NCBI GenBank assembly: GCA_021029095.1
Contig: JAJOHG010000102.1
Coordinates: 1 to 64,000, forward strand
Source of the DNA: Phellopilus nigrolimitatus
Taxonomy: Eukaryota > Basidiomycota > Agaricomycetes > Hymenochaetales > Hymenochaetaceae
Length of the DNA stretch: 64,000 nucleotides
Direction of reading: 5' to 3'
Shown here piece after piece: positions 55,978 through 64,000 of this stretch. Below the pieces are notes generated by a model, which was given only the letters and a program-made list of their open reading frames with translations, did not search any database and was not told the origin of the DNA. Position numbers and translations under genes: made by a program. Position 1 is the stretch's first letter; every line of letters starts with the position of its first letter.

Positions 55978-56644
55978 GCGAGCTTCAGTAATACTTGTAC
56001 GGGTGCAAATTTTGGAGTGAGCCTCCTTGGTATCTAGAGCTCCATGTCCGACTAAACGAACCTGTACGCTTCTTTTTCTTTTCCGAGAAAGACATCGAAC
56101 CGGGCATATCGAGGACTGAAGCCTACGCTTGAAGACATGGTGTCTGAAGCGGACTCTATATGACAGACAGAGTCATGATTCACAGTCCATCCTCGTCTGC
56201 TTCTGTTCGCTTCTCGCATTTAGTTGGTCCACCTTGCATCATAAAATCGCCATCCATACTGCGACGAACATTTGAGCAATTGTAAAAAAATTAATAATCG
56301 GGTGGACGGATAACGTATATATTTTTGTTTAGAGGCATGTAGGGCCTTTCAGAGAATGTGAAGCTTCTGCAAACCAGCAGATCGCGCGCAGTGGTGATGG
56401 AGTTGAGGGTAATAATTGTGTGGTCTAGAATATAAAAGGACATAGCTTCTCCTATGTAGAGATTGTCTTAATACGCTGGATGGAGTATGTACGACAACTG
56501 AGTGGTCTGTTGTCGGACAACAGGCCACTTGAAGATGCTCGACGCACCGTGACTTTTGCCCCTTTCTGCGTACGTTTCCCAAGAGCGCTCGGGAGGGCTT
56601 GCCCAGACAGGTATCAAATTCGATTTTCTTGTTTGAACACTTCG

Positions 56645-56753
56645 TTTACTGTGGTTTTCATAAATAAGGACAGTATGTGAAAAGAAACAGAAGAAAGCTT
56701 ACTCAAGACATTCTTTTTCGGCGACTGTCACTATTTATGAGAACCACAGTAAA
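56645..56753. repeat. Fold-back repeat, 30-bp arms
   Basis: The arm at 56645-56674 (TTTACTGTGG to GGACAGT) is complementary, with few mismatches, to 56724-56753 (ACTGTC to CCACAGTAAA), with a 49-nt loop. It could be a small fold-back element or an RNA hairpin. Confidence 0.65.
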
Positions 56754-57056
56754 TAAACATTTAAGAAAAATAAGAAGGATGTATACTAGTAAACGAGTTA
56801 GTAGTATGGGCGCTTAGTATGGCTTAGTACGGACACTCAAAAATGGGCGCTTAACAATGCGCTTTTTATTTTTTATTTTTCGCGGTTGCAGCCGGCGTTC
56901 TCCGGACGACTTGGACAACTGGTCCATTAGCGCGGGAAGATCGCCTCCTGCTTGCTCAAGTTCTTTTACTTCGACCATAATGCACCCAGAGACTTTTAAA
57001 GAGTGTCCCCAGAACGGCAGCTGTGCGTGAATCCGACTTTCTTTCGTACCACCACC

Positions 57057-58480
57057 ATGCAAGATCTCACTGAAAATCCGAAAATTTCACAGCATCAACC
57101 TTTTGCTGGCGGCGGTTGCGCAAATGTCTACAAAGCAGAATTATACTCGGGCGATTCCAGTAAGGGTACAACGGTATTGCAAACTCTCATGTGAATGATT
57201 GCTGCTTGCTTAACTGATGTTTCTGTGCACGTATCGTTCAAGGTCGTTGTTAAGCTTCCGAACGTGCACGGTTTGGGCGGCGGTATATGCGATGATGGCA
57301 ATAGCTCAGTGATTCAGCGCGTATGTACCATTTTCCTATCGCGCATTGGATGCTTGTACGATCTTGATTTTGGTCCACAGCGTTGGGCACGTGAAATCAG
57401 GGTCTGTCGAGGTCTATCTCATCCTGGTGTTTTAGCCACACTTGGAATATGCAAAAACCCAAATCCTGATTTCAAGGAGTTCTTTGGACTTGTTCTTCCG
57501 TACTGTAAGAACGGAAATGCGGCTAAATATTTGTCGGGTCACCCTGATACCGATCGCTTGAAATTTGTACGGCCTATTTTCACTTTATTCATTTGTTTAT
57601 TAATAAATTTCATTATAGCTTGTTCCAATAGTGGCGACACTTGATAACTTGCACAATCGTACCCCGCCGGTGGTACATGGCGACATAAAAGCGGTACATT
57701 CTTCCTCTTACTTCTGTTGCTTTTATCAATCGAGCTTAATAATACTTGTTATCTATTTATTTTTATTTTGCAGGCGAACATATTGGTCGACGACTTTGGG
57801 AAACCTCTTCTTGCAGACTTCGGCACATTGCGCATCTGTGGTACGAAGGGATTTACGACGCAGAATATTATGGGAACATGCCGCTGGATGGCCGTGGAGT
57901 TACTCCTTGCGACATCAGGGCCGGATAGTGGAGCAAGCTTGTCGGATTCTCCTATGCGAACGACGAAGGCGTCGGAAATCTGGGCCTTTGCAATGACTGT
58001 CCTCGAGGTGGGTCCAATCAACTGTATGTAAGTTGTTGTGGAACCTGAATTTATTATACGCGTTAGGTTATGACCGGAAGATGTCCATTTTCCGAATACT
58101 CATATGATGGTGGTGTGTTTCTTGACGTGGTTCTCAAAGATGTCAGGCCCGCGAAGCCTCCTGTCAGTTATGTGAGCGACGCGCTCTGGACTGTCCTTGA
58201 ACACTGTTGGTTACGGGATCCAGCAATTCGTCCGGACGCGCGCCGTGTCGGCCTTGCGATCGATCTTATTTACGGCCTCAGCGGCAGCGACAACGAGCTC
58301 GACTCGCGTGCTGTGGCCTCGATTCTGAGGGGCACCAACCCAATGTCCGCCCGAGCTCATCCCGCTACAACGACAACCAACACTCAGCCGTACAGGTGCA
58401 AGTGGCTGCATTGTCCAGAGGCATTTGACACGATCGAGGAGTGCGTTTTGGATGAGTGTTCCGAGTACATCGCTCGCTAG
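57057..58480 (+). CDS. Protein kinase (TKL-like), gene 2
   Basis: Six exons: 57057-57173, 57243-57320, 57381-57566, 57619-57693, 57774-58007, 58067-58480, all in phase, 367 aa. Exon sizes of exons 1, 3 and 4 equal those of gene 1, so this is a tandem duplicate. The loop AGGGCANVY, lysine 43 (VVVKL), VHGDIKAAN (Asp 149), ADFG (167-169) and WMAVELL are all present, so it is predicted to be active, with the same His-Gly-Asp variant. The tail repeats CKWLHCPEAFDTIEEC, but the following His of gene 1 is replaced. Exon 5 has a seven-residue insert relative to gene 1. Confidence 0.85.
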
Positions 58481-58762
58481 AAGACGGATGATCTTGATCG
58501 AGATTTGTTTTCATTCTTCTATCTGCTGTCTACACCTGCTATCAACTGTTTGTCTTATATGTTCTGTTTGCTCCGATCTTTTTTTAACTTTTGTACGCAA
58601 TCGCTGCGTCTCGACATGTTGTGTCAGCCATTATACCATCGCATCCTGTAACAATGTATCTCTAATTATTCAACTTGTTGTGTTTCCATAGGCTGAATGT
58701 TTGCGAGCTGAATCTAGATATCTTGCAATTTACGATTAAAAAACTTGAAGTCTGATCTCGTA
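58481..58762. other. 3' flank of kinase gene 2
   Basis: No gene; AT-rich sequence running up to the MITE. Confidence 0.4.
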
Positions 58763-59421
58763 CAGTATACGACACCTCCTTTAGACACCGATAGTCCTTT
58801 AGACACCCCACATCTTCTCTCTTAATTCTCAATCTTTCTGCCTGAAATTTGATACACATATTCAGTCAAGCGTGTTCTACCCCTGTATATATTTTGAAAA
58901 GAAAATATTCTTTGGTTCATTCTTGAGAGCAGAATATGTACAAAAATTAGCATATCTTCAACATAATGCAATCAAAAACTATGATTATAAATTATTTGAA
59001 ATCACCAAGTGTCCTACAAACTGCATGGAAATATGCAGCATAGGAAGCACTTCATTTTATTCTTTTAAGTTGAGATATCAGTGGAAAATACAGAGCAGGT
59101 TATACTAGAAACTGGTGATTTTGCGTCTGAGTGTGACCCTGACAAGATCTTCCGACGCGCGTCGCCAGTGAAATCCACCTCTTGACGCGCCATCTGTAAC
59201 GGTGTCACAGGTGTCTAAAGGACCTGCGGACGTGACAAAAGCCTTGTTTCCGTGAAACTTTTATCTTAATTGATCCTGTGAACGAAATGTCCCAAGAATT
59301 TCACAGAATGCTCCTGGAATAGCTTGCATTCATTCTATGAATTTGTTTCAACAAAAAGTAGTCATATGTGTTAGAGGAGGGCAATAATCGATTGGGTGTC
59401 TAAAGGAGGTGTCGTATACTG
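58763..59421. mobile_element. 659-bp MITE with 27-bp perfect inverted repeats and TA duplication
   Basis: The ends begin CAGTATACGACACCTCCTTT (58763) and are exactly inverted at 59395-59421, ending ACTG. TA flanks both sides (58761-58762 and 59422-59423). CAGT ends with TA target sites are typical of the Tc1/mariner (pogo/Fot1) superfamily. TCCTTTAGACACC is repeated next to the left end (58777-58789 and 58795-58807), with an inverted copy inside the right half (59210-59222). No transposase is encoded, so it depends on another element. Confidence 0.85.
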
Positions 59422-59828
59422 TACAGGTTGTGGAGCAGTAGCGCCAGTGGATATATATCCATGTACATGTTTAAACTGACGTGGGAATAACAAAACATTT
59501 AGATCTGTTTAGTATTTCGAAGCGTGCATCCCAGAACAAATTAATACATTATAGAGCAGGAGAAAAGAGAGAGAAGAGAGGATGAGAATAGCTCACCGGT
59601 AGTGGACGTCTGATAATCATAGGAATATTAATAACTCGGTATTAATCTCGGTGGTTGATGAAGCGGGTTGTTATACGGGCTTACGTTAGTACCACTCTTC
59701 ATGCCTGCCGCTTCCTATTTTGGAGGTTTGAAACTTCTCCGCTGTTCCTCTCCGACGTTGTCGAGCTCAACAACTGTCAAACGCTTTTCATAACGTGCAG
59801 GGAACTCCAACTCTGAGCTTAGTGATTA
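59422..59828. promoter_or_regulatory. 5' region of the gene at 59829
   Basis: About 400 bp between the MITE and the start codon, with CT-rich stretches near 59690-59760. A possible 5' UTR intron acceptor (GTGCAG) lies at 59795-59800. No TATA box is evident. Confidence 0.3.
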
Positions 59829-62680
59829 ATGGCAACGGCAGCGTCATCGTCGCCTTCGTTGACAGCCTCTTCGAGGCCGGCAGCGTACACCTATTCAGCA
59901 CCATCGTCTCCGCAAATCAGCACCCGCCCGAGGCCGGGCGCAGCCGCAACTCCTGCGGCAACGGCGCCGATGTTCAAAGCCCCTGCACACAAGCATGCGC
60001 ATCATCTCCACTCGATCCCTCCTCGGGAGAAGTCTACGCGTACACTCATTCTTGATCACCTCTTATGGGTTCACGCGCGTACGCGATTACAGCAGGCGCG
60101 GGCGGAGCTCGGAATGGCCGTCAGCGGGGACTCTGTTCTAGGGACCGGAGAGAGCCCAAGGAGTGCTGTGGTTGGAATGGACATCGACAAGGAGCCGCTT
60201 ACAGCGCCGGAAGACCAGGACGCGCTGAGTGACGGTGAGGACGTTCTCAAGATCAAATTTGGTGCAAAGGACTATGAGCGGAATGAACGTTCTCCGGCGG
60301 AAGACCAACACGAGGCGACGCAGAACCTGTCTCTTGCCCACACTCTACGTCTTCGCGCGGACGGTGTAGAGAAGGTCCTTATTGCCATGCTCGATCAGCC
60401 GCCCGAGGTCCAACCCCCGTACTCTGACGACGACGCGCCGCGCACCCCGCCCGCGATCCACGGCGCGGGAGAGCACTTTTTCCCGAATGGCGTACGCCTC
60501 CGCTTGGCATTGAGCACACTCGTCAATGATCTTTTTGCACGAGACACACCAACACCATTATCCCCGCGTTCGTCGAACACCCCGGCGTTTCAGGCGCGCA
60601 ATGCGCAAACGCCGTCGAGTACACCGCAAATTGCGCCGGTTTCGAATGCAAGCAGATCCACGCCAACATTTATCTCGCTTCCCCTGCCGTCCAGCTTGGC
60701 TAGCAAAGGCTATCGGCGAGAAGATGATTTAGTCGAAAACAGCCTTCCCACTTGTCTACTTCCTCTGTCATCTATTTCAAGCTTCTCGTTTGACACCGAC
60801 CGCAATGTGGGTGGACCATCCCTACCTAGCTTTTCGTCTTTTACCCGCTCGAACGCGAATCCCACGACGGTCACACTTCCCCCAATTAAATCTGCGAGCT
60901 CGTCTGTTCCCCAGGTACGTCTTCTAACACCATTATAGTCGTGTCCACGAAAACATCCGGTTCATGGGAACTCTCGCACATGTCCCTTCTCCAATGAAAC
61001 TAGGATCCCATCCGAACTAATATACGGGCTGCAACTTTCAGGTTTCATTCACAAATTCCCGTCCTCGAAGAGCTACAGGTCGTGCACTGAGTCTTTACGA
61101 AGCTGGGACAGATCCAGCAACAGCAAACTCGCCACCTTCCCACCGTTGTCCACGCCATTTACATCACACATGTCAGATCTGCGCTCCTGCCCAGGCTCCG
61201 GCTCTGACGGCAGGTTCAGGTCCTTCACTCTACACGAGTGGGGCTTCGCCAAAGAGTCCAATGCAGACACGATCGGCGATTATCCTGGGCAGCAATGGCA
61301 AGTCGCGGATTTCTGGTGGTGCAGCCACTGGGCTTGCCTCTTGGAAGACCGGTGCAGGCATCGGCGCAGGGCTCGCAAGCGCAGGCGTGGAAGGGACGGT
61401 GCTTCGCCGACGCACAGTTGTGCATCACACGACTTCACATCCGACCGCGAAAGACGTGGGGCCATGCTCAGTGGGCGGAAAGCTTGCGGAGCTCATGCCA
61501 CGCTTCATCCGCCTGAGCGCTCTTGTTGCCGTCGAACTGGGTCGTGAAGCAAAAGACAAGGAAGACGATGCGGCACGTGCAGGTGATAAGCGGCCAGGAT
61601 CGTCTGCTGGGCGCGAATCTGAAGATGAGCGGGACCGGGATGAAGATGGTGTTGCTAGTAGCGCGACCGGGCAGGCAGGTCGGGCGTCCGCACTTAAGGC
61701 ATCCGATGTATCCTCGCCTTATCTGCTCTCACTCTCATTCCGGCCCTCGCACGAGTGGTATGCGTTACTCACCGGATTGCTCACCCGCGCGGTTTTGGAA
61801 GGGTACCTAAGCCGCGCTTGGAAGGGACCATTGGGAATGGAATGTCTTCTCGGCGTCGGATTAGGACTTGGTCCACACATTCCGAACTTGAAAGGTCAGA
61901 AAGTCCCGCTTCGCCTGCATAATGGCAATAGCATTTTAACTATTTTTAATCAGAACGGGATGAAGATGAATTTATTCACCTTGATCCGGACGACTGTCCC
62001 TCTCTTCTTGATGCGGCGAAGATCCTTTTCCCGAATCTATGTAGGCAGGTCAGGGTAAGCGACGGACCCGAAGCGGCGTACGAAACAGAAATGCTGGAGC
62101 GTATTTCTGAAGTAAGTGTTTAATTTTCTCCCTTTCGGGGTGGCGGGAGTTGCTTATGCTCTTACTTGTGCGTGATGACAGTTCTTGACGGTACCACCCT
62201 CAACACCTGACTTGTCTACTCACTTCGAAGATCTGGCATACAAGTTCCCTACGGAACCTGTTGAACGCGCCATTGTCCGGTTCTGTGAAGCAGTCGCCAG
62301 CTGGAGGGGTCATCCAGAGCTGGAGAACGTGAGCAAACTCATTTGTTTATTGGTTTAGCTTGTTTATTTAATTTTATCATGTCCCACAGCACAAGAAGTC
62401 AGGGCAGTTCACTGCCAGGACCTCCGCAGCACAGACTACAACGCAGATGTCCGTCGACTCGCTCGTGCAATCCACCGCGGGCACCCTGCAAACAGCACCT
62501 GCGCGCCAACCGAAGCCAGCAATTGAGAAATACTTCACGAAGGGCGAGCCACTGTCATTTACGAGTAGCAAGAGGCGTCGGTCAACCACCACCTCCCCTG
62601 CGAAGCCTACGTCTGAATCTAGATCAAGAAAGCCACACTTCGAAACGTCAGACGAGTGGACGGGCCCGTATGGTATTTAA
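59829..62680 (+). CDS. Conserved protein of unknown function, probably nuclear
   Basis: Five exons: 59829-60914, 61042-61894, 61954-62111, 62182-62328, 62390-62680, giving 844 aa with all phases consistent. The N-terminal half is Ser/Pro-rich and disordered, with conserved-looking islands (TLILDHLLWVHARTRLQQAR, LRLRADGVEKVLIAML). Exon 2 begins with His/Cys-rich HRCPRHLHHTCQIC (396-409), a possible metal site, then a Gly/Ala stretch, LAELMPRFIRLSALVAVELG, an acidic linker and PSHEWYALLTGLLTRAVLEG. The tail has KPAIEKYF (790-797), like a PCNA-interacting PIP box with Lys for Gln, followed by basic SKRRRS. I do not recognise a named family. Confidence 0.75.
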
Positions 62681-62916
62681 TGAACTTGTGTCGTTGAGAT
62701 CGGTGCTCGTTTGCGTTCGAACCCACCTGTCCTGACCCTCCCTCGCCCTCCGACATTGTCTCATATGTATCGCTGTCCGTCGTTTCCGTTCTCCAGTTTA
62801 GTCAACCCATCTACGCGCTGCTACCAATCTGTCGCAATTGTCTGTCATTCTGCTGTCTGCTGTCTGCTGTTGGATATGTCATTATATTATGCATCGAATA
62901 CCGAAAAAAATCTTCC

Positions 62917-63130
62917 TCATGGACCGATTCCAAGATCCCGCAAGCTTCGAGGACCATGATTAGGACCTAGCGTACGGCGCTGGGCTGTCAGTTCATTAGT
63001 CATTCTCTTCCAAGAAGCAGTTAGCTTCTCTCGGGCTGCGTCGACAGGAACGAATGTCTCGTCTTGAGCTGTCCGGATACTGTGTGGGAGGGCGGCAGGG
63101 AGAAGGGATGGAGAGAGAAAGTGGGGCATA
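62917..63130 (-). CDS. C-terminal exon of an unidentified minus-strand gene
   Basis: The minus frame after a likely acceptor near 63070 reads ETFVPVDAAREKLTASWKRM and continues to SLRDLGIGP before TGA at 62919-62917. It looks like real protein with an alpha-helical start. Upstream on the minus strand an open piece with ELNGRCLTESVNQNG (near 63200-63150) could be the preceding exon, but the splice junction is not clear. Function unknown; it may also be a relic. Confidence 0.35.
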
Positions 63131-63569
63131 AACTACCAACTTGCCATTCTGGTTGACGCTTTCCGTCAAACAGCGTCCATTCAGTTCTATTTTTTGCGCC
63201 TTTGGACACAAAAAGCCAGCTGCATCCCAGCCAGGATCGCTATCGCCGCCGGCTCTCAGCTCCCCACATGCTCCTCACATGCTGCTTGATACGAACAACA
63301 CCCCATCGCGTTGCATCTCGTCTTGTATCCGGCGGGGTCTGCACCGAGGACGAATGTCGTTATGCATGATGTTCGTCTGGGCTGAAGGGTTCCCCAAGCA
63401 GACAAGCACGGCGTCAGTGGCTTAACAACCGGGTAGATGCGCTGGTTTCTCAACACCACCTAGGGCCTTCATATCACGGATCGCATGCTGATATGCGAAC
63501 GTTTCTATCAGCGCCTCAGGATCCAAAACATAGCTTGCCATTTGATTGGAATGACTGGCCCTTTACTAA
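63131..63569. other. Region without a supportable gene
   Basis: Only short frames on both strands. The left end may hold the upstream exon of the minus-strand gene. Confidence 0.3.
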
Positions 63570-63878
63570 TTGTTCAATGAGAAGCTGGCTGTGTCTGGAC
63601 AGCAGCGCGAATACAATCACTTCGTCGTCATCACAGAAGCACTTCCGCCCCCCCAAAATTACCATGACCATGGAATGCACGGCCTTTACACTGGTCTTCG
63701 ACGCTGGTCCGCGGCCGCATACCGTATTGGTGAGGAAGGATCATTCATAAACTTCATTCTTCCCATACCAGAGGAGGCTATAGTCAGGGTTTGTCTGGAG
63801 AACGTTCGTGGCGAGCGTGTTCGTCGTTCAGGAAGTCTGCGCGGCGAAATCATGCCTCCGTCTTCTCACAAGCTCTAA
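63570..63878 (+). CDS. Possible exon, unknown product
   Basis: 102 codons from 63570 (MFNEKLAVSGQQ), with HFVVITEALPPPQNYHDHGM and GEEGSFINFILPIPEEAIVR, ending TAA at 63876-63878. Composition is protein-like and the frame differs from simple repeats. It may be the last exon of a gene starting further upstream, for instance near 63493. No family is recognised. Confidence 0.35.
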   Translation: MFNEKLAVSGQQREYNHFVVITEALPPPQNYHDHGMHGLYTGLRRWSAAAYRIGEEGSFINFILPIPEEAIVRVCLENVRGERVRRSGSLRGEIMPPSSHKL

Positions 63879-64000
63879 GGAAAAGACAGATGGCGAGGTT
63901 GCTTTGATGAACAGTCATGTATGTTTGGGATCTTGTGGGCCGGTCGGAGTCGGAAGTGTCGCCAGCGCTTTTTGTCCAGTTATGATGGAGCAGTCTATGA
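63879..64000. other. Window end
   Basis: Nothing recognisable; sequence runs out. Confidence 0.3.

Larger units (their letters stand above)
55624..57056. other. Intergenic region between the kinase genes
   Basis: No gene. It contains a 22-bp tandem duplication (55934-55955, 55956-55977) and a fold-back repeat at 56645-56753. The T-rich stretch at 55660-55700 may serve transcript termination of gene 1. Confidence 0.5.

Noticed and set aside
58872..59108. 78-codon frame inside the MITE as a transposase remnant
   Set aside because: No DDE or helix-turn-helix pattern; AT-rich random frame.

Overview
The window looks like a mushroom-forming basidiomycete (Agaricomycetes). Genes are split by many 50-65 nt introns. 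There is a tandem family of DUF6533 membrane proteins, a pair of fungal kinases of the tyrosine-kinase-like group, and broken pieces of three ordinary eukaryotic genes: the PP2A scaffold subunit, SNF5 and a G-protein alpha subunit. The repeats are chromodomain-type Ty3/gypsy retrotransposons. No rRNA, tRNA or CRISPR was seen. All family names come from reading the sequence by eye; no search was run.

1-32,310: a tandem array of five units of about 5.7-6.6 kb. Each unit has a plus-strand DUF6533 gene followed by a 4-5 kb spacer of decayed sequence. Copy 1 (394-867) has lost its 5' part at what looks like the end of another transposon. Copy 2 (5367-13505) was intact until a complete 6,509-bp Ty3 element with apparently identical 400-bp LTRs inserted at 6625-13133 (target duplication CTAGC). 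Copies 3 and 4 share a frame-breaking extra base in the same exon. Copy 5 (30688-32310, 12 exons, 306 aa) reads through without a lesion. A fragment of the PP2A A-subunit gene lies in the third complete spacer.

32,590-35,033: minus-strand debris of two unrelated host genes joined head to tail, an SNF5 fragment running into a G-alpha fragment. It ends at a perfect 25-bp palindrome.

35,034-52,547: nested mobile elements. Element 2 (minus, 35034-41657) and element 3 (plus, gag-pol 46774-51941) belong to one Ty3 family and lie head to head. Element 3 has lost its 5' LTR, and its leader is interrupted by a 4.8-kb element with weak terminal inverted repeats (41878-46662). That element carries a minisatellite, a hexamer repeat and a possible captured gene fragment. 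Element 2 has no target duplication and its LTRs do not match, so it looks like a recombinant of two insertions. Its pol has a stop codon inside the chromodomain. Element 3 ends in a remnant of an LTR of the first family.

52,740-64,000: a more ordinary genic region. It holds two fragments of a conserved gene of unknown function, two intact kinase genes in tandem (54153-55623 and 57057-58480), a 659-bp TA-flanked MITE, and the full gene of unknown function (59829-62680, 5 exons, 844 aa).

The most notable mechanistic signals are shared by both Ty3 families. Each has a primer site complementary to its own predicted transcript start, which implies Tf1-like self-priming. Each has a -1 frameshift heptamer ending exactly 18 nt before the end of the gag stop codon. 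Each has an LTR promoter with a cluster of TGACATCA sites.
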